Positions 35,124 through 44,029 of a DNA stretch of 64,000 bases are shown piece by piece. Both the position numbers and the translations under genes were made by a program. Under the pieces are notes generated by a model that was not told the DNA's origin, searched no databases, and was given only the letters and a program-made list of their open reading frames with translations. The stretch's first letter is position 1. The number at the start of each line of letters is the position of its first letter. This DNA is from Alcaligenaceae bacterium (lineage in GTDB: Bacteria > Pseudomonadota > Gammaproteobacteria > Burkholderiales > Burkholderiaceae_B), in contig JACCER010000008.1 of the NCBI GenBank assembly GCA_013416445.1, positions 62,001 to 126,000 of the forward strand, written 5' to 3'.

Positions 35124-36053
35124 TTATAAAACAGGTCGGCGCCAATGGGGTTCATGCAGCCTGATTTGCTCTGTTATGAAATTCATCAAAGTACGAGTGG
35201 CCATGGTGGGGTAGCGGTTCGCTGCCGTCAGCAAATACACGCTATTTCCTACACCCTCAGGCTCATACTGGGACAATACTTCTTGCAAGGTGCCATCCTG
35301 AAGCTGCTGCCATACTGCATATCGCGGCAGCAATGCCACGCCCAGGCTGGATAAAGCGGCTTGCAGCAAATAGGGATAATCGCCCGATTGCAGGCGGGGC
35401 GTCACCTTTAATAGCATGCGCGTTCCGTTCGCATCAAACTTCAGGTCGAAACGGCGGCCAAATGAGGCTGGCGCAATAAGAGCACAGCGCGCCAGGTCTT
35501 CCAGCGTCAATATGGGGCCGTACCGCCTAATGAAGTTGGGCGAAGCGCACAGGCACCAGCCTATGTCGCATATCTTGCGTGCAACGTGATCCTCGGGGGG
35601 CGTAGATGTTATTTTCAACGCCACATCAACTTCGGCCGAGATCAGGTCGCCAATATAGTCATTGATCAATACCCGCAGCGTGACGTCTGGATAGCTTTGA
35701 GCAAACTCCAGCAACACAGAGGTCAGGTACAAATGTCCTAGCCCTGTCGGCAGGCGTATGCGAACATCGCCGCGCACCGATTTCCCCAGGCTTTCTATCG
35801 ATGCACGAGCCGTTTCCGCCTCTTCCAGCATGCGCAGGCCATGCGTATACAGCAATTGGCCCGCCTCTGTGATTTCCATGTTGCGAGTCGTACGCCGCAG
35901 CAGTTGGGCGCCTATGGATAGTTCCAATGCTTTTAATTGACGTGAGGCATTGGAGCGCGTCATGCCGGTACGTCTGGCGGCTTCGCTCAAGGTTTGTGAC
36001 TGCACGATGGTCACAAACAGGTGGATAAGGTTTAGATCCAGCTTATTGTCCAT
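35124..36053 (-). CDS. LysR-family transcriptional regulator
   Basis: A 309-residue LysR regulator. The helix-turn-helix reads TLSEAARRTGMTRSNASRQL with following ALELSIGAQLLRRTTRNMEI, then the effector-binding domain from about residue 90. It is divergent from the CaiB/MDR/Bug operon across 94 bases, so it most likely activates that operon in response to a pathway acid or acyl-CoA. ATG 36053 encodes MDNKLDLNLIHLFVTIVQSQ, the family N-terminus. Confidence 0.92.
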   Translation of the reverse strand: MDNKLDLNLIHLFVTIVQSQTLSEAARRTGMTRSNASRQLKALELSIGAQLLRRTTRNMEITEAGQLLYTHGLRMLEEAETARASIESLGKSVRGDVRIRLPTGLGHLYLTSVLLEFAQSYPDVTLRVLINDYIGDLISAEVDVALKITSTPPEDHVARKICDIGWCLCASPNFIRRYGPILTLEDLARCALIAPASFGRRFDLKFDANGTRMLLKVTPRLQSGDYPYLLQAALSSLGVALLPRYAVWQQLQDGTLQEVLSQYEPEGVGNSVYLLTAANRYPTMATRTLMNFITEQIRLHEPHWRRPVL

Positions 36054-36105
36054 TAATGCTCAACATGGGTGGTGTGTTTGACGCCATTGTTTATAAATAA
36101 GCGCG

Positions 36106-36115
36106 ATGCTAGCAT
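36106..36115. promoter_or_regulatory. Palindrome in LysR divergent promoter
   Basis: Perfect 10-base palindrome ATGCTAGCAT in the 94-base divergent gap, 33 bases before the CaiB start. Plausible as part of the LysR binding region, but short. Confidence 0.3.
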
Positions 36116-36147
36116 GGACTAGTTTTATTTCAGGAAAAAATTCCGCC

Positions 36148-37347
36148 ATGAATCAGCAACTGCCATTTACCGGACTACGTATCCTGGACATCAGCCAGGG
36201 TATTGCCGGCCCTTATTGCGCCCAAATACTATGGCAACAAGGGGCCAGCGTCACCAAGGTCGAGCCGCCCGAGGGTGATTGGGGGCGTAACGTGGGTGTG
36301 GTTCGCGATGAGCACAGCGCGCTGTCCATCAGTTATAACGCGGGTAAGCAAGGGCTGTGTCTGGATGCGCGTTCCGAATCCGGGAAACAGCTGTTGCAAC
36401 GCCTCGCGCTGCAGGCCGATGTATTTGTACAAAATTTTCGTCCCGGAGTGGCTGAGCGCCTGGGCGTGGGCTATGCAGCTTTGGCGCAAAGCAAACCCGA
36501 CCTGATTTATGTGTCGATCAGCGGTTATGGCGCTGATGGTCCTTATGCCCAGGCGCCTGCTTCCGATTCAGTGATGCAGGCAGATACGGGCTTGATGTTC
36601 GCCAATCAGGGGGCTGATCAGGCGCCTCGGCGCATTGGTCTGCTGCTGGCCGACATCTCCACCGCACTATACGCCGCGCAGCAGGTGGCTGCCGCGTTGT
36701 ATCAGCGTAGCGTGTCGGGTCGCGGAGCGCATCTGGAATTAAGCCTTTTTGAAGCTTGCGCGGCGTTGCAAATCAACGATATGGCTGCGTTTGCTTTGGC
36801 TGGCGAGCGCCCTGCGGGTGCGGTCAGCGCTCCCAACGGGGTGTTTGCAACGGCAAATGGGCAGCTTTCGGTGTTGGCCTTGAACGATGATCAGTTCGCC
36901 CGCCTGTGCCGTGCACTTGAGCGTCCGGAATGGCTGGCCGATACGCGTTTTGACAGTAATGAAAAACGCATGACAGCGCGCGATTTCCTGCATGCGGAAA
37001 TTGCCCGGCAATTGGTCCAGGCGCCAAGCGAAGTATGGGAAACCCGTTTGCAACAGCACGACGTCTTACATGCGCGTGTTCGTGATTACGCGTCGGTTGC
37101 CGAGCATCCGCAAACCGCGCACCTTGGCATGCTGCAAGCCATAGAGCAGCCTGGGCTGGGCACATTGCGCCTGCCAGGGCTGCCTGGCGCGAACGGGCGT
37201 CGCCCCATGCAGGCAGCGCCGGCCATAGGGCAGCACTCAAGCGAAATCCTGACTGCAGCCGGACTGAATAGCGCTGAAATCGCCGGGTTGCTGGATGCTG
37301 GTGTGGTCAGGCAGGCGGCTGGTTTTGCAGGTAAAGCGCCAATATGA
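36148..37347 (+). CDS. CaiB/BaiF family (class III) CoA transferase, second
   Basis: A 399-residue class III CoA transferase. Family N-terminus LRILDISQGIAGPYCAQILW and VTKVEPPEGDWGR; the predicted nucleophilic Asp lies in LLLADISTALYA. ATG 36148 with AGGAAA upstream; a longer frame to 36106 lacks homology. Its stop overlaps the next gene's start (37344), so it is translationally coupled to the MDR oxidoreductase. Divergent from LysR. Distinct in sequence from the transferase at 28469, so probably a different acid acceptor. Confidence 0.92.
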   Translation: MNQQLPFTGLRILDISQGIAGPYCAQILWQQGASVTKVEPPEGDWGRNVGVVRDEHSALSISYNAGKQGLCLDARSESGKQLLQRLALQADVFVQNFRPGVAERLGVGYAALAQSKPDLIYVSISGYGADGPYAQAPASDSVMQADTGLMFANQGADQAPRRIGLLLADISTALYAAQQVAAALYQRSVSGRGAHLELSLFEACAALQINDMAAFALAGERPAGAVSAPNGVFATANGQLSVLALNDDQFARLCRALERPEWLADTRFDSNEKRMTARDFLHAEIARQLVQAPSEVWETRLQQHDVLHARVRDYASVAEHPQTAHLGMLQAIEQPGLGTLRLPGLPGANGRRPMQAAPAIGQHSSEILTAAGLNSAEIAGLLDAGVVRQAAGFAGKAPI

Positions 37348-38360
37348 TGCAAGCATTGCAGTGCCAGCATTTTGGCCCGGTCGCCGATGTGCAATTGGTG
37401 AATTGCGATAAGCCTTCCGCGCCCGGCCCTCATGAAGTGGTGATTGCCGTGGCCTATGCCAGCGTAAGTCACGCGACGGGGCTGATGATAGAAGGGCGTT
37501 ATCAAACCAGGCCGCCATTGCCGTTCACGCCGGGCACTGAAGCCGTCGGCCATATTGTTTCAGTGGGCAGCGCCGTTACGCGCTTCAAGCCTGGCGACGC
37601 GGTGGTAGCTATTGCGGATTGGGGCTGTTTTGCCGAACAGGTGAAGTTGCCAGAGTACACGGTGTATGCGGTTCCCGATGGCTTGCCGCTGCTTCAGGCG
37701 CTGCCCATACCCATTTCGTATGGCACGGCCTATTGTGGCTTGCTCTGGCGCTGCGCAATGCAACCCGGTGAAACGGTGCTGGTGCTTGGGGCAGGAGCCG
37801 GCGTGGGTCTGGCTGCGGTCGAATTGGCGGTACAGATGGGGGCGAATGTGATCGCTTGCGCAAGCACTCAGGAAAAGCGCGACGCAGCGCTGGCCCGCGG
37901 AGCCTGTGGTGTTGTAGTGCCTGATGCCAACCTGGCCGTCGAGGTCAAGGCCATGACAGCAGGCCGTGGCGTCGATATTGTCGTGGATCCTGTCGGTGGC
38001 GAACTGTTTGCGTATGCTGTACGAGCAGCTGCACATAATGCCCGCTTGCTGAGCATCGGTTTTGCCAGTGGTGTGCTGCCCACGGTGCAGCCGAATCTAT
38101 TGTTGGTCAAGAATTTAACGCTGCACAGTTTCTTTTATGGCCGTTATATCGGCTGGACACCTGCAGACGAACGTATTGTGCATGCGCCGGTCTTGCAGCG
38201 CGCAATGGAAACCATGCTGGTCTGGGCGCGTGACAAGCGTATCCGGCCCACGGTTTCCCAGACTTTCCCAATTACCGAGCTAGGCAACGCGCTCGGCGTC
38301 CTTCATAGCCGAGCAGTTGTCGGCAAAATTGCTTTAACTATAACGGAGACAACATCATGA
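37344..38360 (+). CDS. Zinc-independent MDR-family NADPH:quinone/enoyl reductase
   Basis: A 338-residue medium-chain reductase of the quinone oxidoreductase type. GroES-like N-terminal domain with PFTPGTEAVGHIVSVGSAVT; the Rossmann domain has VLVLGAGAGVGLAAVELAVQ. The catalytic-zinc GHE motif is missing (GTEAVGH instead), so it is not an alcohol dehydrogenase. Overlaps CaiB by four bases at its start and the Bug gene by four bases at its end (ATGA both times). Likely reduces an enone or 2-enoyl intermediate of the acid activated by CaiB. Confidence 0.9.
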   Translation: MMQALQCQHFGPVADVQLVNCDKPSAPGPHEVVIAVAYASVSHATGLMIEGRYQTRPPLPFTPGTEAVGHIVSVGSAVTRFKPGDAVVAIADWGCFAEQVKLPEYTVYAVPDGLPLLQALPIPISYGTAYCGLLWRCAMQPGETVLVLGAGAGVGLAAVELAVQMGANVIACASTQEKRDAALARGACGVVVPDANLAVEVKAMTAGRGVDIVVDPVGGELFAYAVRAAAHNARLLSIGFASGVLPTVQPNLLLVKNLTLHSFFYGRYIGWTPADERIVHAPVLQRAMETMLVWARDKRIRPTVSQTFPITELGNALGVLHSRAVVGKIALTITETTS

Positions 38361-39349
38361 GAACTTCACTTGGAAAACGCCTGGCCTTCAGTTTGGGCAT
38401 GTGCGTCTTGACAGCTTTAGGTATTGGAAGCGTGGCTGTCCATGCGGCGGATACCTTCCCCAGCAAGCCCATCAAGATGGTTGTGCCTTATCCGCCTGGC
38501 GGTCCTACTGACTTGGTCGCACGCGGTGTTGGCGCGGCTATGGCCGATATCATTGGTCAGCCTATTGTCGTTGATAACAAGTCAGGGGCAAGCGGCATGA
38601 TAGGCGCAGACCAGGTGGCCCGATCAGCCCCTGATGGCTATACCTTTTTGGCGAATGCGTCCTTGCATGTGATCAATCCACATATCTACAAGAGCATGAT
38701 GCACGACGCCTTTAACGATTTCGTGCCTATTACCCAATTGGCCGCCGTGCCATTGGTTTTGGTCGTTCCCAAGGATTCGCCCATTAAAACGGTGGCAGAT
38801 GTCGTGGCTGAAGGCAAGCGTAAGCAGAATGGTTTGAATTTTGGCTCTGCGGGTACCTCATCGGCCCAGCATTTGTCCGGGGAGTCATTTAAGAATCTGG
38901 CTGGCATTCCCATGCAGCATGTGCCCTATAAAGGCAGTGCTCCGGCCTTGACTGACTTGGTTGGGGGCCAACTGGACCTGATGTTCGACTCCATGCCGTC
39001 GGCCATGCCTTTCATTAAGTCCGGTCAGCTGCGTGCCATTGCCGTGACGACACAAAAGCGTGTAGCCGCTTTGCCTGATGTGCCCACGGTGGCTGAATCG
39101 GGTTTTCCAACTTTTGATATCAGCACATGGTATGGCTTATGGGCGCCCAAGGGTACGCCGGACGATATTGTTGCAAAACTATCAGCAACGGCAAAACAGG
39201 CTTTGCAGGACCCAAAAATTGCCAAGCAATATGCCACTATGGGCGCCGAGCCTGTGGGGTCTACTCCCCAGGAGTTTGCTCAGTACGTTGAGTCTGAGGG
39301 GAAAAAATGGGCCAAGCTTGTGAAGCAAGCTAACGTGCCATTGCAGTAA
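38357..39349 (+). CDS. Bug/TctC-family substrate-binding protein
   Basis: A 330-residue periplasmic receptor. Signal peptide MRTSLGKRLAFSLGMCVLTA, cleaved near VHA|ADTF. Bug signature VPYPPGGPTDLVARGVGAAM, and VPYKGSAPALTDLVGGQLDL. Translationally coupled to the MDR gene (ATGA overlap), with GGAG just upstream of the ATG. Its inclusion in a coupled CaiB-MDR-Bug operon is strong contextual evidence that the receptor's ligand is the CoA acceptor of the transferase. No TctAB present. Confidence 0.94.
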   Translation: MRTSLGKRLAFSLGMCVLTALGIGSVAVHAADTFPSKPIKMVVPYPPGGPTDLVARGVGAAMADIIGQPIVVDNKSGASGMIGADQVARSAPDGYTFLANASLHVINPHIYKSMMHDAFNDFVPITQLAAVPLVLVVPKDSPIKTVADVVAEGKRKQNGLNFGSAGTSSAQHLSGESFKNLAGIPMQHVPYKGSAPALTDLVGGQLDLMFDSMPSAMPFIKSGQLRAIAVTTQKRVAALPDVPTVAESGFPTFDISTWYGLWAPKGTPDDIVAKLSATAKQALQDPKIAKQYATMGAEPVGSTPQEFAQYVESEGKKWAKLVKQANVPLQ

Positions 39350-39391
39350 ATAATTGGGGCTTTATTTGTCAGGTTAGTTTCGTTCTTGCGC

Positions 39392-39424
39392 AAAGCCGGG
39401 TGTGTAGTGTGCTGTTTCGGCTTT
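39392..39424. terminator. Possible terminator hairpin
   Basis: AAAGCCG / CGGCTTT arms (7 bp) with a 19-base loop in the convergent gap between the Bug and MFS genes; weak. Confidence 0.3.
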
Positions 39425-39436
39425 ACGCGCTGCACC

Positions 39437-39468
39437 CCGGACAGCGTCATTAGAACCGGACAGCGTCA
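39437..39468. repeat. Direct repeat of a 13-mer
   Basis: CCGGACAGCGTCA occurs at 39437-39449 and again at 39456-39468. The second copy provides the MFS stop codon on the minus strand. Such spaced copies resemble the end repeats of some insertion sequences, but no transposase is nearby. Confidence 0.5.
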
Positions 39469-40689
39469 AATACCAACTTGAGCCCGCATCAGCCGCAGCA
39501 CCTGGTAAACCAGCCCGCACACAGCTACCGCGGCCAAGGCGCAAAATACCAGGATTGCGGTTGTCATGCCCCAGATGTCGGCAAGCTGGCCCACGACAAT
39601 GACGGGCACGGTGCCGCCTATGTAGGCAATGGCAAAAAAAGTGGCCATGTTGGCGCTGCGGCGGTGGTCGTCGGCACTTTGCGCGGCAATCATGGTCGCT
39701 GTCATGAAGCACAGGCCCTGGCCGACGCCGGCCAATATCATGCAAGCGGTGAATGCAATGATGCTGCCGCTTATTACACCTATGCTTACCGCGATCAGGA
39801 ACATGATCAGGGTCGCCAGGCCAATGGCCAGGCCCTTGACTGCTGGCAGGTTGCGCTGGGAAAACTGAGTGGTGGATGCCGCCAGGGCCATGATGAGGAA
39901 GGCCACGCCAGGTACAGCCGGCCCTTGCCAAGGCAGCAGATCGTATAAAAATGAAGGTATCAGGGAAGCCAGCAGGCTGCCAGTGGAAAACATCAGGAAT
40001 GCCGCTATGCTGGCCAGCAAAAATGGTGTTCTTGTCTGGGCGCTGGGCAAGGCTAATTTAGGGCTGATGGACAGGCGCGCCCTAGGGCCGGCTTGTTGCC
40101 TTAGCTTGTGCCGACAGCGCCAGGTCAGGTACAGGTTGCCAAGGGCCAATGCGGCAATCACAAAATAAGATAGACGCAAGGGAGCAAAACCAGTTTGCGC
40201 CAGCAACCCGCCCAGCAGTGGCCCGATTCCGACACCCAGGGCAATCGACGCTGATGTCACGATTGAGGCAACGCGGCGATCTTTACGGGGATGCGCATCG
40301 GCCAGAGCCAGGGTGCCGGCAGTGGTCAGCAAACCATTGGCAAAACCGATAATGATACGAGCCACAAATAAAGTATTAATACTGGATGCCGCGCCCGACA
40401 TGATCAGGCCGCCCGTAATCATGACCAGGGACAGGCACACGACCGCATATCGCCCGAGGGTGTCTGATAGGCGGCCAAAAAAAAGCAGCGCAAACAGCAC
40501 GCCCACCATATAGAGCGCGTAGATGTAGGTCAGTTCGCTGGGCAGCAGATGCCATTGATCCTGGTACACAGGGTATAGCGGGGTGGGCAGCGAGCTGGTG
40601 GCAAACCCCAGCCCCAAGGCGAAGCTGACAGCGACAAATCCGCCCCAGCGGCGCAGAAAGGGCGATGGCTCGGCGATGTCAAGTGGCAT
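39466..40689 (-). CDS. MFS transporter
   Basis: A 407-residue major facilitator with about 12 predicted helices. First helix FVAVSFALGLGFATSSLPTP, loop 2-3 FGRLSDTLGRYAVV, and a motif-C-like GVGIGPLLGGLLA in helix 5, typical of drug/metabolite exporters. The middle polar loop reads CRHKLRQQAGPRARLS. Monocistronic, pointing away from the long AT-rich region. Substrate unknown. Confidence 0.88.
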   Translation of the reverse strand: MPLDIAEPSPFLRRWGGFVAVSFALGLGFATSSLPTPLYPVYQDQWHLLPSELTYIYALYMVGVLFALLFFGRLSDTLGRYAVVCLSLVMITGGLIMSGAASSINTLFVARIIIGFANGLLTTAGTLALADAHPRKDRRVASIVTSASIALGVGIGPLLGGLLAQTGFAPLRLSYFVIAALALGNLYLTWRCRHKLRQQAGPRARLSISPKLALPSAQTRTPFLLASIAAFLMFSTGSLLASLIPSFLYDLLPWQGPAVPGVAFLIMALAASTTQFSQRNLPAVKGLAIGLATLIMFLIAVSIGVISGSIIAFTACMILAGVGQGLCFMTATMIAAQSADDHRRSANMATFFAIAYIGGTVPVIVVGQLADIWGMTTAILVFCALAAVAVCGLVYQVLRLMRAQVGI

Positions 40690-41733
40690 GGCAGGTAGCT
40701 CTTTTGCTGCTGTAGTGATTCATGGTGGAGAGGTATGGGTCTTGGAAACAGTCACTGTAAAGGATATTTGCCAGTAGCGTAGCTACTTCGTTGCGCAACC
40801 ATCCACTTGCTTCCTGGAACGATTCGAATTTACTGCGTGTCATGCAGCCTTGGGGCACAAGCAAGATAAGTCTGATTGATTACGCGTTTTGCGCTAATCT
40901 GGAAAATAAATTATTTTCATTAAAGAATCACTGCTTTGATTTCAAGAGGCTAGTATTTTATTTAAAAATAATTATTAATTTAATTTAAATCTTGCTGACT
41001 CTTTGAGTGAAATCATAATTTTCAATTGTGTCTTCATCGCTGTTTTAATATGTTAATTATCTCTGTTGTTGATGAGTTTTGCTTCAAACTACGCTCTTGT
41101 TGATTAATATTGAATTATGCAGTCTTGATGTCAATCCGGTTTCTATGAATATGAGTTATTAGTAATAAATTGTATCTGCTTTGTGGACGTATAGGCTTCA
41201 ACAAGGTATGATGCTTTTACGTCGCCAACTGGAAGTCAGGTAATGACATTATGAAATTTTTTGAAAAGCAGGGTTTTTTGCTTAAAACAATACCAATATT
41301 GGTTTAAGGTCAAGCATCTATATTTTGCTTTTTTTCAATAGGTTGCTTGCGCAGCAACCCGGCGTTTAGCCGAAACAATATACCCGGCCGATCTCGGCTG
41401 CGGAATCAAAAAAGCTGGTCGTTATTTGACCAGCATTGCACCTTGTCGATTTTGGCAATGCCTTGTCGGGTTTTCCGGCAGAGCATTCGCCATTGTCGCT
41501 CGTGCTGCAAAGAAGCACCCGCTGTGTTTCTTTTATAGGCTGGTTCCAGACGAGAAACTTGTCTGACCCGTGCCGGCTTCGTCGTGCGCGCAGATTCCTT
41601 GTATGGAATCGCCTGCATGGTGTGCTTATGGGGTTTATGCCGCCCATTATCGCTCGATAGCAACGGCTGTTTTTTTTTGATCACTCTACGTTAAGAAACA
41701 GAAAGATTAGACGCATATAAGGATTTTTCACGC
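40690..41733. other. 1-kb non-coding region, partly AT-rich
   Basis: Divergent gap between the MFS gene (-) and the symporter (+). From about 40890 to 41340 it is clearly AT-richer than the surroundings (for example TTTATTTAAAAATAATTATT near 40960). From 41341 it becomes GC-balanced and rich in small hairpins, described separately. Open frames on both strands across 41366-41684 have no recognisable homology and lie over the hairpins, so I do not call them genes. Confidence 0.6.
41341..41610 (+). other. Hairpin-rich leader, possible structured RNA
   Basis: At least five perfect inverted repeats: GGTTGCTtgcgcAGCAACC (41341-41359), CGGC/GCCG (41360-41372), GCTGGTC/GACCAGC (41414-41434), CAGAC/GTCTG (41547-41565) and GATTCC/GGAATC (41593-41610). 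CATTGC/GCAATG (41434-41460) is another candidate. It ends about 120 bases before the symporter. It matches no riboswitch class I can recognise by eye. Confidence 0.35.
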
Positions 41734-43425
41734 ATGCAAGAGGCTGCTTTTTTTCAACTGTCAACGTCTACAGCGTTGTTGTTGCTCTTTGGGTTTTACG
41801 GAGCGACATTTCTGCTTACCCTGCTGATAGGCCAGAAGAAAGAGAACGTCGATGGATATATGGTGTCGAACAGTGCCGTAGGCTTTGGCTTGTCCGCGGC
41901 GAGCATGATCGCCACATGGATATGGGCAGCATCGTTTTATGCAAGCGCGACCTCGGGGTTTCGTTATGGCCTGTCCGGCCCTATCCATTACGGGCTGTGG
42001 GGCGCCTTGATGATTATGTTCATCTATCCCTTTGGCAGACGGTTTCGCCAGCTTGCACCCAAAGCGCACACGCTGGCTGAAGTCATACAGGCGCGCCACG
42101 GTACCTCTAGCCAGTTGATCATGGCGGGTTCCAATCTGGTTGGCTCCTGTATCAGCTTGATGGTGAACTTTACCGCAGCCGGCGCCTTGGTCTCTATCTT
42201 GAGTCCATTAAGCTTCATCCAGGGCGTGCTTATCGCAGGCCTGGGCGTGCTGACGTACACCTTGTGGTCTGGTTTCCGGGCGTCGGTCATGACTGATTTT
42301 GCCCAGCTTATTGCCATGATACTGGCCGCTGTCGTCATTATTCCGCTGATCTTTTTCAATGCGGGAGGTACCGATATGTTGATGGCGAATATGTCGAACC
42401 TGACCGATCAGCAACTGGATTTCTTCTCGACGACAGCCATACTTGAGCAGGGCGCGCCCTATTTTGTGGCAGTGCTGGCTTACGCGATTGGCAACCAGAC
42501 GATTGCGCAACGCTTGTTTGCCGTGCGTGAAGATCTGATCAAGTCTACATTCGTTACTGCAACCATAGGCTATGGCGCGGTGGTGATTGGCCTGGGCATG
42601 CTGGGTCTGCTGGCGCTGTTTGTTGGCCTGGACCCTGTTGATGGCGATATGAACAACATCATTCCACAGATGGCGTCCACCTATTTGCCGCCATTTGGCA
42701 TTGCGCTGTTCTTTATCTTGGTGATTGGTTCCTTGTCGTCAACAGCTGACTCGGATCTGTCCGCCCTGTCGGCCATCATGATGACTGATATCTATGGCAA
42801 GAACCTGGCTCGTGGCAAGCCTGATCCTGCACGTATGTTGTGGTGGGGGCGCATGACCATGGTGGTGGCCACCATGCTGGGTGTTGTTCTGGCCAGTATG
42901 CGTTTCGACATCCTGGTGATGCTGATTTTTGTCGGTGCATTGTGGGGCGCCATTGTCTTTCCCGTCATCGTCAGTTTTTATTGGGATCGCATTACCAACA
43001 AGGCTTTCACGACTTCGGTCATCAGTGCTGTAGTTTTGTTTGCGGTGGCGCGTTTCGAGCTGGTTCCCATCGAAGGTCCCGTTGCCGTGTTTTTTGAAGT
43101 GTTCGCCTCGATAGGCGGGGGCGTAGTAATTGGCCTGATGACTTTTGCCTTTTTCAACCGCCATGTGGCGATAGTTCTGGGTGTTGCCGTTGCGCTGATA
43201 TTAATGCCCCTGACTCATGACTTTCTGCGTGACTACATGGTGCTGTTGGGTTCGCTGACTGCCTACGGGGTAAGCGCTACGGTATGCGTAGCCATGAGCT
43301 GGCGCAGTAAAGAGCGTTTCGACTTTGACCTGCTGGCCGAGCGCGTGACGTCTTTCCATATTGAAGAAGCGCCAGCCAAGTCAGGCTTGCGTCCTATCGG
43401 CGGCCCCGCTGCCGCCAACGTTTAA
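41734..43425 (+). CDS. Sodium:solute symporter (SSS family)
   Basis: A 563-residue inner-membrane carrier with about 13-15 predicted helices. The N-terminal segment VDGYMVSNSAVGFGLSAASM followed by IATWIWAASFYASATSGFRY is the SSS helix-1 region that forms the sodium/substrate site in this fold; the region IGSLSSTADSDLSALSAIMM corresponds to the helix-8 sodium-site serines. The family includes urea, proline and organic-acid carriers; the substrate cannot be fixed here. A cytosolic tail of about 40 residues ends the protein. AAAGGAG at its 3' end serves the tiny downstream gene. Confidence 0.9.
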   Translation: MQEAAFFQLSTSTALLLLFGFYGATFLLTLLIGQKKENVDGYMVSNSAVGFGLSAASMIATWIWAASFYASATSGFRYGLSGPIHYGLWGALMIMFIYPFGRRFRQLAPKAHTLAEVIQARHGTSSQLIMAGSNLVGSCISLMVNFTAAGALVSILSPLSFIQGVLIAGLGVLTYTLWSGFRASVMTDFAQLIAMILAAVVIIPLIFFNAGGTDMLMANMSNLTDQQLDFFSTTAILEQGAPYFVAVLAYAIGNQTIAQRLFAVREDLIKSTFVTATIGYGAVVIGLGMLGLLALFVGLDPVDGDMNNIIPQMASTYLPPFGIALFFILVIGSLSSTADSDLSALSAIMMTDIYGKNLARGKPDPARMLWWGRMTMVVATMLGVVLASMRFDILVMLIFVGALWGAIVFPVIVSFYWDRITNKAFTTSVISAVVLFAVARFELVPIEGPVAVFFEVFASIGGGVVIGLMTFAFFNRHVAIVLGVAVALILMPLTHDFLRDYMVLLGSLTAYGVSATVCVAMSWRSKERFDFDLLAERVTSFHIEEAPAKSGLRPIGGPAAANV

Positions 43426-43437
43426 AGGAGTAGGTAT

Positions 43438-43569
43438 ATGACACAGTTGTTGCTTTCCAGCTATGTGCTGGTGTGGCCCGTGGTTTCCGCAGGGGTGTTG
43501 GCGGTGCTGCTGGTGGCGCTGGTAAAAGACATGCAAACCGCCAGAAAGAATGGCGATAGCATGATTTAA
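43438..43569 (+). CDS. 43-residue membrane protein, putative symporter small subunit
   Basis: A short gene 12 bases after the symporter stop, with AAAGGAG at 43424-43430 just before ATG 43438. The product is 43 residues: a short polar start (MTQ), one predicted transmembrane helix of about 25 residues containing YVLVWPVVSAGVLAVLLVAL, and a basic tail VKDMQTARKNGD. Size, single helix and position match the small accessory subunits found beside some SSS and NSS transporters; I recall similar short proteins annotated as putative transporter small subunit in Burkholderiales. Association with the symporter is an inference from context. Confidence 0.8.
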   Translation: MTQLLLSSYVLVWPVVSAGVLAVLLVALVKDMQTARKNGDSMI

Positions 43570-44029
43570 ACCGCCAGCCTCAATTGAGGGCAAGCCTAAA
43601 GGTGTTGTGCAGCGCCCTTGCAGCAATCTATGAATCAGGAGTTCATGGATCGCAGCAAGAGCGCTTTTTTATGCGCGGCCGCTGCGTCGTCAGGCCTTTC
43701 ATGCATTCTTTTGTTTAATTTAGATATAAATGTTATTTAATTCAACTATCTATGTGGCAGCGAGCTGGATATAAGCTTTCCTGCAAGCTTGGCTTAAGGC
43801 AGGTGAGAAACTGAATTGGTCAAAAACAATAAATAACGAGACGTAAAAGTCCATTTTCTAGTGGTAAACGTGTATTCAATTGAGAAAAATTAAGTGCCAC
43901 AATGCCTTTTCTATCTGGTTTGACTAGGTGGTACTTCCTTTTTTTTGCCTGCTTTAGTAGCAATAAGGTACTTAAGCAGGCTGTTTTTCTCTGTCTCTTT
44001 TTAGGGGCAGCGGGATATGCGAGCAACTT
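43570..44029. other. 460-base intergenic region before second dpp operon
   Basis: Contains an AT-rich stretch (43700-43930) likely to hold the promoter of the second peptide operon, a CCTGC/GCAGG hairpin (43780-43803), and a strong terminator-like hairpin at 43947-43988. No protein-coding signal. Confidence 0.6.
43947..43988 (+). terminator. Intrinsic terminator or attenuator upstream of dppB-like gene
   Basis: 13-bp stem with one mismatch (GCCTGCTTTAGTA at 43947-43959, TACTTAAGCAGGC at 43969-43981), a 9-base loop and then TGTTTTT (43982-43988). It ends only 41 bases before the permease start, so any promoter upstream of it would be subject to attenuation. Confidence 0.8.

Noticed and set aside
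41341-41610. Known riboswitch upstream of the symporter
   Set aside because: I could not match the stems and loops to glycine, guanidine, SAM or other classes; left as an unexplained structured region.
41366-41684. Overlapping open frames of 74-93 codons on both strands before the symporter
   Set aside because: No homology or ribosome binding site, and they coincide with several hairpins; better explained as non-coding.
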